A stretch of DNA of 64,000 nt, taken from contig CM042092.1 in NCBI GenBank assembly GCA_023512835.1, positions 44,100,258-44,164,257 of the forward strand, written 5' to 3'. The position numbers and the translations under genes are program-made. Source of the stretch: Taxillus chinensis (Eukaryota; Streptophyta; Magnoliopsida; Santalales; Loranthaceae). Positions 40,481-51,882 of the stretch are shown piece by piece (position 1 is the stretch's first letter; each line of letters opens with the position of its first letter). Under the pieces are notes generated by a model. The model searched no databases. It was not told the DNA's origin and saw only the letters and a list, made by a program, of their open reading frames with translations.

Positions 40481-41579
40481 GAAAATAAAAAAATGTTGGC
40501 ATGAATAATACATCAATAAATGCAGCAATAATAAGGCTATGTCCAAAGGCATTAAAAAGGGGTCCTTCCCCTTACACAAAAGGAGACGACGCCCAAGCTT
40601 ACACCCAAGAACACCCATTGTTTTTTATGCCCAAGAGTTACGCCCAATCTCTTTCTTTCCCTTATGAGTCTTTCCAAAAAAACCGCCTCTTTTCCAACTC
40701 CTCTTCATCTTCTATCACCTGCTTAATGGTGTCCTTAGTTACCCTAGTGTCAATTGGATCATCTTAGGATGCATTGGGAAGGGTGCATACATGGCTTGAC
40801 ATTGCTTATGTATTATAGACACTAGAATTGGTTGCGCTTGATACTCTGATGATAGATTTTACAGTTGTAGAATTTCTTAAAAATTGCCTAGAATGATTTG
40901 TGTAGTTAGTTGTTAATGACTTACATTGTTTTGGATTGACCTGTATTGTTCTGGGCTAATTTAAAGTACTATGTGTTAGAGTATTACCTTTTCACGTGAT
41001 ATTATTATGATGTTGTGGTAGGGGAAAATATGAACCCTACCAATTGTTCAATGGCTTGGGTAGCCTATTAACATGATTGGGCAAATATGCTTGATTTTGG
41101 GGAAAAAATTACCCCATTGTGACATAAAGAAGACCTATTGGGTCATGTTTGATATGATTGATTGATGGATGGATGTGTATAGATAAGGGGCAATGTCCCA
41201 TTGATGACTGTTGTCCCATTGATGACTATTTGGACTTGTGAGTTATATGTGGTGTAAACCTATGGGTCAAGAGTGATGCAATGTAATTTGTGATTATTTC
41301 CTAAGAACGGTGTTAGAGCTCTCTTGTTTGTTTGTTGTGAGCCCATGGGTCATGAATGTTTTCGCTATGATGTGAATTGGTTGAATAATGGCATTAAATT
41401 TATTAAATGGCAAGTGGCAACATACACCAATTATTATATATGCACACACACGTAATCGTAAGTCTACACCTTGCATATTCTTAGAGTACACTTCTGACAT
41501 TCAGCTACCTTGAGTGACAAATTGTTAGATTTTGCTACTATAAATTGATATATAAAGTATTAGCAAAGGGAATATATAA
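40481..41579. other. Unclassified intergenic sequence
   Basis: No protein block was recognised. CCCATTGATGACT occurs twice near 41208 and 41226, and ATATATAAAGTATTAGC twice near 41550 and 41570. The 41000-41500 part has the G/T-rich look of a plant LTR read on the + strand, but no boundary could be set. Confidence 0.3.
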
Positions 41580-42174
41580 AGTATTAGCGAAGTCACCAAC
41601 TCGCTGCTTCCCGATGTAAGACAAACTCGTTGACAACCTAAAGCATCTTACACGTGGATCATCCGGATATGTGGACACAACTTAGACTGAACTTGGGAAA
41701 TCACAAACGCACTTATGTTTTGCAAACCCAAGACCTTGAGCTCCATATCCGCAGTACTTAAAACAGAGAGGATTTCGAGGAACGGTCAATGTGCACATAG
41801 TCCAGAACAACAAGTTCCCAGACTGTCTCTCAAGGACGTGTTATAAATGTAAATTAAACCTTGTACATGAAAAAAAGTACGCGTGAATGTACAAGAACTC
41901 AAGTAGATTATAGAGGCTAGAGTGTGAGTACATTTGTAAACAGAGTGTTAGAGAGTTGTTAGTAGATCAAAAAGCTCTTCAAGCTTTAATCTGTTTCCAT
42001 TTTGTTGTACTTATCATTTTGATAATAAAACAAAATACTTCCACTATCTGGTTATTTTTCGCATTGATTCTATCTCTTAACTGGAAAGGTGTTGTGCCAA
42101 AGAGTTACGCAAGAGTTTCGATAAAACCCTATTCACCCCCCCCCCCCCTCCTTCTAGGCTCCAAGTGACCAACA
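41580..42174 (+). repeat. 3' part of a Copia LTR, same family as element A
   Basis: Aligns with 29140-29728: CCCGATGTAAGA, CTTGAGCTCCA, AAAACAAAATACTTC, GTTGTGCCAAA and the C-run (13-14 C here) before CTTCTAGGCT. It ends ...GTGACCAACA at 42174. The sequence after it is not a primer-binding site, so this is a 3' LTR end or a solo fragment lacking its left part. Confidence 0.7.
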
Positions 42175-42247
42175 GACTCGAAGCTGGCTTGGGAGTTTGA
42201 CTCAAAGATAATACTCAAAGACTCGGATATGAGGGTCAAAATTTGAA

Positions 42248-42440
42248 GTTTTAATTACCTTTTTGCCCTTACCAAAATGCCCAAATGGGATGTCTCGCGG
42301 GGATGATTTCGGAAGACTCGTATTCGTCTAAATTAATGTTTCAAAGAATTTTGCATGGTCACATTTTCGGGCAGTTTGACCAGGGCGTTGATCGTTTTTT
42401 GGCAAGTTTGACTTTTCCTAACAAAAACTGATTTAGCCAT
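42248..42440 (-). repeat. Dispersed repeat, inverse copy of 49041-49234
   Basis: Read in inverse orientation it aligns over about 193 bases with 49041-49234, with shared words TTTTAATTACCTTTTTGCCC, CATGGTCACATTTT and GCAAGTTTGACTTT-like. It is probably part of the LTR of an unclassified retrotransposon present here in both orientations. Confidence 0.6.
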
Positions 42441-44088
42441 TACTTCATTGTTTCAATTCGGAATTGAACACATTTCATCCTCTATCCTTTGGTGTTAGCC
42501 TTGGGGTATATTGTCATACCCCAAATTTCTAACATGAGGAAACCGATAAGTGGCTCTCTTCACCCACCCGATGGGGCAAGGGGTCAGGCTATATAAAAAG
42601 TCATACAAAACACCACAAACAAATATAACAAATATCCACAAATCAAACTACATGTTTATTAAATAATTCAAGACTCTTTTACATCATTTTAACATGGGTT
42701 ACAACAGTTTCTCAAAACAACTTAACATAAAATGGAAACAAACAAAACCATAATTCAAAGTCTCCACCTTAGTGTTCCGCCTAACACCTGTAGGTACTTA
42801 AAAAGAGACAATTACAAAACAAGAAAGGTGAACAACCACAGCTCAGTAGGGATCATGTCTCCCCTATCCATCCTATGCTCCTAAGATCTCCACGATAGTG
42901 TTCATAAGTGCAGTGTCATGGCAATGTATAAATAATGTATAACTATCATTTTAACCTCATGGGGTAAATTAAATGGAACGTGAACAAAGCACATAGGACC
43001 CTTAACCTTAGCCACATAGGCTACCACAACCTTAGCCACAAAAACTGTAACGCCCCCAAATTTGAAACCTCCAAACTGGGTGCGTTAGCGGAAAATAAAT
43101 ATACAAATTTTATATAAATTTCAAACTATTACTTATTTAATCAAACAAACCATTCATTATTACAATTTCAATCCAAGATCTTTAAGGTTTAGGGGTTTAG
43201 AGACTAAGTGTCCATAACCCATTATTACATAACAAAGCACACGAGCAAACAACTTAATAAATCTTTAAAATTTCACACAACTTTATTTCCAAGCACTTCT
43301 CGACTCCTTATCCTAGTTTCTCCATCCCTTAATTACCTGGGGTTGGAAAATAAATCATAAAAAGGGTGAGCTCAAATAGCCCAGTAAGGGTAAACATAAG
43401 TGGGTAAGGAACATCATGAAGATATCGAACATAGGAAATACCATATAATATTTACACATCATACATGATCAACATTTCACAAGGAAATCATAACATGGAA
43501 GATTATATTTAGACATCGTATCATAACAGCATGATCCAGGTTAACTACCCAGATATCGTATCATAACATAACATATTATCACTTGGATTGACACTCTCCA
43601 GGTGATGTTCTTTACCCAATGCATTGGAGGTCTTTTTTGGAACCACCCATCTTAAACTTACTTTGTCCAAACATAAGAGATTATAACAACTTTAGCATAC
43701 ATAACATGAGGCATATCATAGAATGCCAATAAAACATTCAAGGTTAACAAGGATAACCACGAATATCAAAATGGTTATCTACCCCAATCAATAGCATAGA
43801 TTATCAAGAGAGAGATTAAAAAGAGACTAATGTTCTCAACAATAAAATGGAAATAGAAGAATAAGAAACTTAAAACCCTTACAATAATAATTCCAAATAA
43901 AACAAGATAAAGAGGAAGAGAAAAGTCCCTTACAATAATAATGAAATATAGATTATAATGAAAAAGAAAAAGGGGATGAGAAGAAAACCCTTACAATCCG
44001 CTTGTCGTTCTCCGCGTTCTAAACCTTAAAAATATCAAAACACTAAATTAGCATTAATGCTTGAAAAGTTCAATATCATACATATCTC

Positions 44089-44124
<36 letters not shown>

Positions 44125-44657
44125 TACTTTAACTTATATCTTTTAATAGGCATACCGTGCTTGTGGGGTTAAATATTAATTTGGGTTCCCACTTCTATTG
44201 CTGTTCCATATCCTATTTCGATCCCATGCATCATAAGCCTTGAGTTATGCACTAACTAGGTTATATGCCTTGAGAGTTTTTGAATAAGATTTACTTCTTG
44301 TATTGGGTGAACGGAAAAGACGTTCGATAAGCTTATTTTTCCTACGTGTCTTCCACCTTAACCATGAGGGGATATTAGACACGGGTCTAAAGGGACGATC
44401 AAGAGGAGATAAGGATGGGGATAATTGTGAGGTTAAGCATTAACAATTGGGGTTGCAAGAAGAAGAAGGGCGATTGTCGGGGGAATTCATTTTGGAAGTC
44501 ATTCCTTACGATCTTCCGCTATCTAGAACCTTAAAAAATAAAAATAAAAACATAAGTTAATATTCTCATCTTTTCACTTGAATTATAGAATGACAATATA
44601 TGCTATGATAAAATACTATAATTTAAAATCATTACACATGTATATATAAATATATAT

Positions 44658-44782
44658 GAGGTGGCAAGGCCAACCATGTATGTATATATACGAGGTGGTA
44701 CAACCAATCATATAAATAACATATGTAAGGTGGTAAAACCAACCATGAATATAGTATATATGAGGTGGTAAAACCAACCATA
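44658..44782 (-). repeat. 35-bp tandem repeat, four units, inside the solo LTR
   Basis: GAGGTGGTAAAACCAACCAT-like units start at 44658, 44692, 44727 and 44762, separated by TATATA-rich spacers. Units differ by a few substitutions. Confidence 0.75.
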
Positions 44783-44993
44783 TAGATCTACATAATAAAT
44801 AAGAAGTAACTTCAAAATTTCAAAATCTTAAGTATTACCTTTCGTAGAACTTCGACGCTTGGTAAGTACCAAAAGCAAAAGAGGATTTGAGTAGAGTATT
44901 TGGGGTGTTAAGAGGGCTTAAGGGAGTGTTTTGAGAGGGAATTTCGTGGTGTGGCTTGAGGGATTTGTGCATTAAGAGGAGAGGCAAGACACT

Positions 44994-45003
44994 CCTTATA
45001 TAG
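44994..45003 (-). promoter_or_regulatory. TATA-like box CTATATAAGG within the solo LTR
   Basis: On the minus strand CCTATATAAGGAGTG is a textbook plant TATA context, about 1.4 kb into the LTR. It could be the U3/R promoter of the original element. Confidence 0.4.
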
Positions 45004-45868
45004 GCAAGGATGGTAGGTGTAATAGTGTGAAAAATAGTGTACAAATTTGACTTTGGCATTAAATTAAATTATTTAAAATATATATAATACTTTATTTTCT
45101 TCATATTATCTCTTATTAAAAACATGGTTATCTCCTCCTACCATTAAAAAAATGTTTTAAGACTTTTAAACCTAGAAGGTTCCTTTGGCATCAAAAGTCC
45201 ATATTGGTGTACTCCCTACTAATTCAATTATAACGTTTTTAATTTTGTAGTTTTTGACAAATGGCCAATTGTATTGCATTACTAACTCAAATATCTACAA
45301 ATGGGTATTAATTTTATAATTTTTAAATATGTATAGCAAAAGTTATTGAATTTTAAAGTCATACTAAAATGTTTACCCGTTCATACTGAACCTATGTGTA
45401 GTATTTTAAATTCTGGAATTGATTGGCTTCATATTAAATTCTGAAATTTCTACAAGTTTTAGCTAAGTAATAAATGAACAAATGGGCTTTGGTTTCATGT
45501 GAATTGGATCTGTATAATTCAAGTTATGGATTTTTGAATGGGACCTCCAGAATCTGCCTCATTCAAATTTTTGGGCCTTACCTATGTTTTATACTTTTGG
45601 TAAAGTTAAGGCTTGTAATACTTACTTACCCATAGTAATTTGGCTTAAGAAACTAAATGACATAATATATAGCATCTAAACTTTTTATGACATGTAAGAA
45701 ATTATTTTATTTTTTTATAACGTATTTAATATTTACACGGATAAAATAATATAATTGCATAATCAATAAACAATAAAGTAAGATAACATTATAGCATAAA
45801 ATATTATAATCCTAAACATAAACATTAATATCATATTCTATGGCCTTCGTAAAATTTCTTGAATTATA

Positions 45869-46123
45869 TTAGCGTATGTGCGTAGGACATGTTGTGCTTC
45901 GGCGATGAGAGCCGCACAACCCTTCAGCTAACATTGTCGTGGTTGTCGCACGAATAACCTCAAACTTCTCCCTGTGTCTCGTCGCATTATATTGCAGCCA
46001 TTGGACACGAGCATTTAGCTCATCTATAGCAAAGCATAGCTTTGTAACTTCAAGTCGTATTGCTCGCCGATCTTCATCGCATACACTATTCTTGGATGGC
46101 AGTACTTGAGAACTTGATGCCAT
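45869..46123 (-). CDS. Small unknown ORF inside a Gypsy LTR (84 codons), probably frameshifted near its end
   Basis: The frame opens MASSSQVLPSKNS and continues CDEDRRAIRLEVTKLCFAID and ELNARVQWLQYNATRHREKF to MLAEG. Charged and hydrophobic residues alternate as in an amphipathic coiled coil. After MLAEG (about 45917) the composition changes. A one-base shift there leads into another open frame that stays hydrophobic/charged in the same style and stops at about 45838, which suggests a longer original protein. A TATA-like box lies about 60-70 bases upstream of the ATG on the same strand. I do not recognise the protein. It could be an extra retrotransposon gene, a captured host exon, or chance. 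Confidence 0.4.
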   Translation of the reverse strand: MASSSQVLPSKNSVCDEDRRAIRLEVTKLCFAIDELNARVQWLQYNATRHREKFEVIRATTTTMLAEGLCGSHRRSTTCPTHIR

Positions 46124-46183
46124 AACTCTTATTATTCTTCTTTTTACTTCTATACTCTCTTATAAATAAAATCTCATGCTCAT

Positions 46184-46193
46184 ACCTATTTAT
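46184..46193 (-). promoter_or_regulatory. TATA-like box CATAAATAGG upstream of the LTR ORF
   Basis: Lies 61-70 bases before the ATG at 46123 on the minus strand, a normal plant promoter spacing with a 30-40 base leader. Just upstream (46205-46243) the word GGATACTATTCATAACGG is duplicated with a 20-base period, possibly a promoter repeat. Confidence 0.4.
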
Positions 46194-47740
46194 GGAAGTC
46201 CAAACGGATACTATTCATAACGGATGGATACTATTCATAACGGCTACTTACTAGTCATATGCTATTTGAATGACTATATTGGGTGCTTATTTTTATCGTG
46301 ATAATATCTAAAATATCCTTTCTAACTATTGTTAACAATAACATTATTATTATTTTATTATTATTACTCTTTAAGTAAGAACTTAAATAGCTAAAAATTT
46401 TGCGGGTCTTACAAAAACTACCACAACTAGTCACATAAACTACTACCTCTAGCCACATAGGCCCCACATCACAATGTCTCATAAAACAAATAAAATACAA
46501 TATCACAAATTTACATATCCAACCATATAGCAAGAGCACTTCATAGGGCATGCATACCATACCATACATAATTCAGGGTATTGTGCCTCAATCCATAACA
46601 ACACATATATTAAACACACACTTATAACACAGGCCTCAATGTTAACACTCACTCCCAACCCAAGTCCCCTTGTGATTCCAAGGTTTCCCACGAAACACTA
46701 TTGCGAGACTAACATGAAAGAACATGGACACGAAAAGAACAACAACCCCTAGCCACGGTGGACACCCCAATGGCTTCCATAACCAACTACCATGAAATGA
46801 ACCCCTAATCTCCTCTAACCACAAACACACAAAACAACTAGGTACACAAATGCCATTGAAGGTCAACATTCATATAAAAAATGAACCAAAACCAACTAAA
46901 ATAAGTACCCCATATAGTAAGAGAAAGGGTAGAAAATCCCAACCTCGAATTCGGATGAACTTAAGATTTCGAATTGAAGGATCTTCCCTGCTCCTTGCTA
47001 TACTTCGATAGGCATCTCCCACCCTCAAGAATGCAGCAGCAACGATCAAACTGATTGGAATTCCTCTCTCTTTCTCTCTCTCTCCCTCTCTCTCTCTCTG
47101 ACAGCTTCAAAATATAATACCCAGAACCCTAAAATCACATAAAAGAACAACATATATCAAAAATATGCTGTTGCAGGGTCGACGTCAACCAAAAACACCC
47201 CTATATCGACCGCATCGACTACCATTTCTCACGTCGACCAAACACCCACATCAACTAACTTCCTTTCAAACGTGGTCAATGTGCAGCTGGATCGACCACG
47301 TCGACCACACATTAACCACACGTCAAAAATCAATCTCGCATTGACCAACTCATGAAGCAAACTTTTTGGGGTTTTCCTTTAGTCAATATCGACCACTAAA
47401 AAGCCAAATCGACCCCGTCGACCACCATCTCGCATCGACCTTGAAGCCACACCCTCTCTAGATTCTCCATTGATTGACCTCAACTTACAAGAGAGGTTAG
47501 GTCGACCATGTCAACGACATCAACCAAGTCTTCAAACGATAATCTAGCTTAGCTCCACCGCAAGGGGTGCCATCTCCTTGACTCCTGCTTGTTAACTGGG
47601 CAGCAAGACCCCCTTGATGCGCTGTGCCCTCGGACTCCTTCTAACGCAGTGGTCAAGAGTCCTTGCACAATACAATATACCATATCTATAACATCTACCT
47701 TCCTTATAAGCTAACTCCATAAGTCCCCAAACACAAGTTA

Positions 47741-49040
47741 TTATACATATTGAAGTGGTTCTCAATGTTGTGCTTCTTTGCTGAGCACAGTAGAAATATT
47801 GCCCTAGTCAAAATGAGATCCAACACCAAAGTGAACAAAGTTATCATTATGGGACAAACAAGCGCATAAATTAGACCAAAATCATAGAAAATAACGCCCA
47901 CTCAGGGACGAGTTAACGACAACTTCAAAATTTCATAACTTCCTCTAAAGAGCTCTGATTATGGTCAACAAAGTTATCCTTTTTAAAATTGGAATCACTC
48001 AAAAAGGATCAACCATATGGGAGAAATTTGAGAAAAACCACATAAAGGTACATGGTGAAGTAAACATTCTGCCTATCAAATTAAAAAAATCATAACTAAT
48101 TGCATACAGACGAAAATAACCTCAAATCAGTTGTAAATGACATATAAAGACGTTATATGACCAATGGAATTGATGTTATTTGATTCCACTAAGTATTGAG
48201 AAAGTTATTGATAAAATAATACACTACGCATTAGCTGTTCAACCCATATTCGTACAACACTTGATTAACAACTTCAAATGACCATAACTTTGGTTACAAA
48301 GGTCGAAATAACCTCAAATTGGTACCCTTCTACTCATAATTCAATCATCTACATCTTCCAAGCAGAATCAGTGATTTCATTCAAGTTTGTTTGATTCCTT
48401 TATACTAATTTTGACTCTTTATGGACGGAAAATATTTTTGCCATAATTTCTTCATTTCTTTTGAGAATTGAGTACAGTCAAATGTGTTGTTCTCCAAATT
48501 TCAACCTCTCTCATTTAGTACTAGCTTTAGGACACTTTGAATTTTCCTGGAGTAGTCTTTAGTGTGGTGGTCCCTTGTTAAAAATGATTGTGATCTAATC
48601 TAGTTAAAATGGGTTCCAATAATAGGTAAGTCGGGTAAGTGATCCAACCCATCCAAAATGCATCCTTATTATCTTTATATAATATTTTGTACACAAACTA
48701 TGCACAAAGAGGGGCAACTGGTGGACCCTATTTTTCCTGGGTTAGACACACTTGCTCATTTCAGATTTTATACACATTTGCCCATGCCATGTTTCCACGT
48801 TGCCCAATCGAGCCAATTTAAAGCACTACTACTAACCAAGGAGTCAATCCTTGGTTTGGAATTTGTGTTGGATCCCATTTTGCACAAGTTGGATACACTG
48901 TTACATAACTAGGGAAGCCCAAAATTGAGAACCTCTCCGACAAGACTTTAAAGTGCCCCCAAAGTCAGCACCAAATGATAAAGAGTGGAATATGAAAACC
49001 AACGTACTTAATCATGCTCAGTTCAGAGCAGAAACAAAAA
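47741..49040. other. Unclassified repeat-derived sequence
   Basis: No protein block. CATAACTTTGGTTACAAAGGTCG and CGAAATAACCTCAAAT-type words recur (48110-48320). 48425-48540 resembles 42430-42510 in the same orientation (CCATAATTTCTTCATT / GCCATTACTTCATTG, GCTTTAGGACA / GCCTTGGGGTA), so this is probably more of the retrotransposon that also includes 42248-42440. Confidence 0.35.
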
Positions 49041-49234
49041 AGTTATGGTCAAAATAGTTTTGGTCATGAAAGTCAAATTTGCCAAAAGATGGTCAATGCT
49101 CCAGGTCAAATGGCCCAAAAATGTGACCATGCGACTCCAACACATTTATTTAGGCGAATATGGATCTCCCCAAATTATCCCCACAAAATATCTCATTTTG
49201 GCATTTTAGGTGAGGGCAAAAAGGTAATTAAAAG
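49041..49234 (+). repeat. Dispersed repeat, inverse copy of 42248-42440
   Basis: See the partner copy. Shared words on this strand include AAAGTCAAATTTGCC, AAAATGTGACCATG and GGGCAAAAAGGTAATTAAAA. 50800-50890 holds a weaker third copy (ACTTATGGTCAAAATTA, TTGACCTTCAAAATGGC). Confidence 0.6.
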
Positions 49235-50157
49235 TTATAAAAAAAGAGTAAAAGAGTGACCTGGAGCCTTCGAGTCTTTGAGGGTCAAAGCCTTCGACCT
49301 TTTGACCGTTGACCATCACCCCACCGACCCTTTGACCCTACAAAAATACAAAAAAAAAAAAAAAACAGGTTTATTTGCATATTCCAACCAGCTTTTGGTT
49401 GCTCAATTCCCTGCCAGCGTCACTTCTACAAACTACAGCTGAAGACCATTGTTGGATTGCCCATGTCAATTCACTTGGTTTCGATTACTTTTTATTAAAT
49501 ATTATCTCATTCATTTTCGTTCTTTTCTTTTGTTTAGTTTTCTTTATCATTCATTTTCATGGTTAGAGTTATTATTCTTGTTTTGTAGTATGTAAAGTTT
49601 TGTAATATGTAATTGTGAAAAAAAAAAGAAGACAAAAACAAAAAGGAAAGAGGGAAGGAAAGGGACAGATATTTATTTTGTTGTTACACACCACAAATTA
49701 CTATTTGCCATCAAAGTAGGCTAAAGTAGGCTAAGGAATTTTTAAACAAAAACGTGTTCTAAAGAAAACAAAAGGAGAGAGTCTAGGTGTCTTTAAAAAA
49801 GCAGCAAAAAAAAACATTTTACCAAAAAAAATGAAAAATGAAAAACGAAAACAAAAAAATGGATCAAATTAGGAGCCATTTTGAGACTTAGGGTAAATAA
49901 TATTTTAATACCAACTTTGGCAAAACATTTTATAGAAATAGAAGGAGCAAAAACATAGACGCTTAGGAGCATTGACATTGCCTTAGACTAGCGAAATTCA
50001 ACCAAACAAGAAAAAAAAATAGAAACCTTCTCTTCTAAAGTAGGTGCCAAAAGGGCGTTGTAGTAGGGGTGCTACTTCTTCCTTACACGTAACCAATTCC
50101 CAAACCCACATCTAAATGACTCAAGGTAGATAGGGTATCCAAATCTACCCCAAGAAA
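49235..50157 (+). repeat. Possible LTR of a Tat-like Gypsy element, left end not resolved
   Basis: The stretch ends ...CCAAATCTACCCCAAGAAACA just before a TGGCAACTC-type site, as the 5' LTRs of Tat/Ogre-like elements do. It includes TTCGAGTCTTTGAGGGTCAA near 49270 and an A-rich part. The left boundary was not found. Confidence 0.4.
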
Positions 50158-50182
50158 CAATCGGTGGCAACTCTATTTTTCT
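50158..50182 (+). other. Primer-binding-site-like junction of a Tat-type Gypsy element
   Basis: ATCGGTGGCAACTCTATTTT at about 50159-50178 closely resembles the TGGCGACTC-type site that follows the 5' LTR of Tat-lineage elements, differing by the CG-to-CA change expected from methylation decay. Confidence 0.5.
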
Positions 50183-51314
50183 CATCATTAGTTTTAGTTG
50201 AGCCCACCCCAAATGGGCCCGGACAAAAACCAGTAATGACAATAACCACGAAGATCCCTTATAATCAAGTTCTATATTCGATACTCATCAAGTTTCAGTA
50301 TAATCCATGTCTCCATATAACCAAGTTGCTTATCTGGCTTTCATCAGAGTTCTGGATCAACCTCAAAGATCCCGTATGAGATCAAAGGTCTGGTATAAGT
50401 AAGCGTGTCTCAGTATAACCTCACAAGCTCGAAATTAACTTCGAAGGCTTAGAAACCTCTCTCATAGCTCCAGTGTAAGCTAAAATACTTTCATAAATGC
50501 TAAAACTGTGGCTTACACATGAATTATTTGGATTAAATAACCAAGGCATTAATGTACATTGAAATTGTTGGATTCTATTTTATCCAGGTTGAACATACAC
50601 ATTCATTTTTAACTTCACATTTCTTTCCTATATATTAAACACTTTGTGTAGGCAAATAAAGTGACATGGCTGTCAATTCAAGGGGTGCAACTTCAATGAA
50701 TTTTTTGAAAGGTTTTCAAGAGGCCAAGGAGCCAGTCTTGGGTGATAAAAAATCAAATTTGAAGATCAAGGCCTTTGACTGTGCTTAATTTCAAGGTCAA
50801 ATGAAAAACTTATGGTCAAAATTACGTTTGGACTGCTAATAGTGGTCAAACGATAATTGACCTTCAAAATGGCATTTTGGATGCATAGTACATGCTTGAC
50901 GCAAAAATAAAATTATTTTCAAATAAAAATGACACGGGATCCCTCATCATGACGCCCTGAGTCCAAAAATAATTTTATCGTGATTTTTTGAAACTTGAGT
51001 TGCCTTCCCGATCTCAAAAACCTAAAGACGTCAGCCAAAAAATGCATATTTGAAAAAATAGAAACCCTAGCTGACATCTTCCTCTCTTTCTCGCTAATCT
51101 TAGTCCACCTGTCATCCCCTCATTGGTGGAAAAACAAAAAACAATAACAAAAAAAACAAAAAACAAAACAATAAAAAAAAATAAAAAGAAAAATAATTTA
51201 AATTTACAATTGTGTAAATCGGTCGACCTTATCTCTATCACCAACTCTCTCTATTGTTTTCTTCCATCTCTTCTTCCCCCCTCGTCATTGTGTTCCCTGC
51301 CTCTGCACAACGGC
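50183..51314. other. Leader or decayed interior after the Tat-like junction
   Basis: No gag or pol block was recognised. Poly-A/T tracts at 51130-51190 give lysine- or phenylalanine-rich pseudo-frames. 51050-51110 and 51230-51300 are pyrimidine-rich. Confidence 0.3.
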
Positions 51315-51882
51315 TGTCACGCCCCGGATTTTCGACCCACAGAAACCGGTTAGTGAATCCCTATGCCCGCACTCGAAGGGACAAGGGGTTGGTGAGAACA
51401 CCGAGAAAGGGACCTTAGCACGGGTGTCATCCCTAAACCATTTCATACATCTCATTTCAAAGCATAGTACAAACACACATACATACATACATACATGTTC
51501 TTTCCCACACAGGGTAACATCATAGCTTTCATAATCCAACAAAACAAATAAACACACACAAGGTTTTCACCTCTAGTGAACCTCCTAGCTCTTGTAAGCA
51601 CCTGAAAATAAACAAAAACAAACACAACAAGAGAGGTGAGCAACCACAGCTCAGTAGGGATCATGTCTCCCTAACCCATCCCAACTCATAAACTAGTGTA
51701 GGCATGTGCTCGTGTAATGCTACATATACATCACAACGTCAATCATGTAGACACATTAAAATACAAAGAACGCCTCCTAGGTAATCCCTCCCAGGCTCAA
51801 CATTGCCTCTCAAACACTATTTCCGTTTACCTCAGGCCCCGCCTTACCACAGGTACAATATTACCTCAGGCCCCGCTTTACC
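51315..51882 (-). repeat. Gypsy LTR interrupted by the full-length Gypsy element
   Basis: It starts TGTCACGCCCCGG at 51315 and shares GAGCAACCACAGCTCAGTAG with the LTR at 42512. It is broken at 51882 by the next element, preceded by TTACC. Its remainder should lie beyond the window end, after the Gypsy 5' LTR. Confidence 0.65.

Larger units (their letters stand above)
43041..46418 (-). mobile_element. 3.4-kb solo LTR of another Gypsy family, TSD AAAAC
   Basis: The LTR is 43046-46413 (3368 bp), from TGTAACGCCCCC to GCGGGTCTTACA, with AAAAC at 43041-43045 and 46414-46418. It sits inside another Gypsy LTR whose words (CACAACCTTAGCCACA / CACAACTAGTCACATA) continue on either side. Its transcription direction is minus. 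It is very long for an LTR and contains a TATA-like box with a small ORF, a second TATA-like box, a 35-bp tandem repeat and an (AT)n run at about 44094-44121. No primer-binding site or coding core is present. Confidence 0.88.
42512..47740 (-). repeat. Gypsy LTR split by a younger solo LTR; right end uncertain
   Basis: It starts TGTCATACCCCAAATTT at 42512 and carries ACCACAGCTCAGTAGGGATC near 42838, a word shared with the LTR beginning at 51315. It is interrupted at 43046-46413 and resumes with ACTACCTCTAGCCACATAGG. The second part has a CT-rich run near 47060-47098 and many TCGACCAC words at 47180-47480, as in the solo LTR at 12558. A possible end is ATTATACA near 47740, but no target duplication was confirmed. 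Confidence 0.55.

Noticed and set aside
47600..47740. Exact right end and target duplication of the Gypsy LTR starting at 42512
   Set aside because: Candidates such as ATTATACA followed by TATTG do not match the left flank TATAT well enough to claim a duplication.
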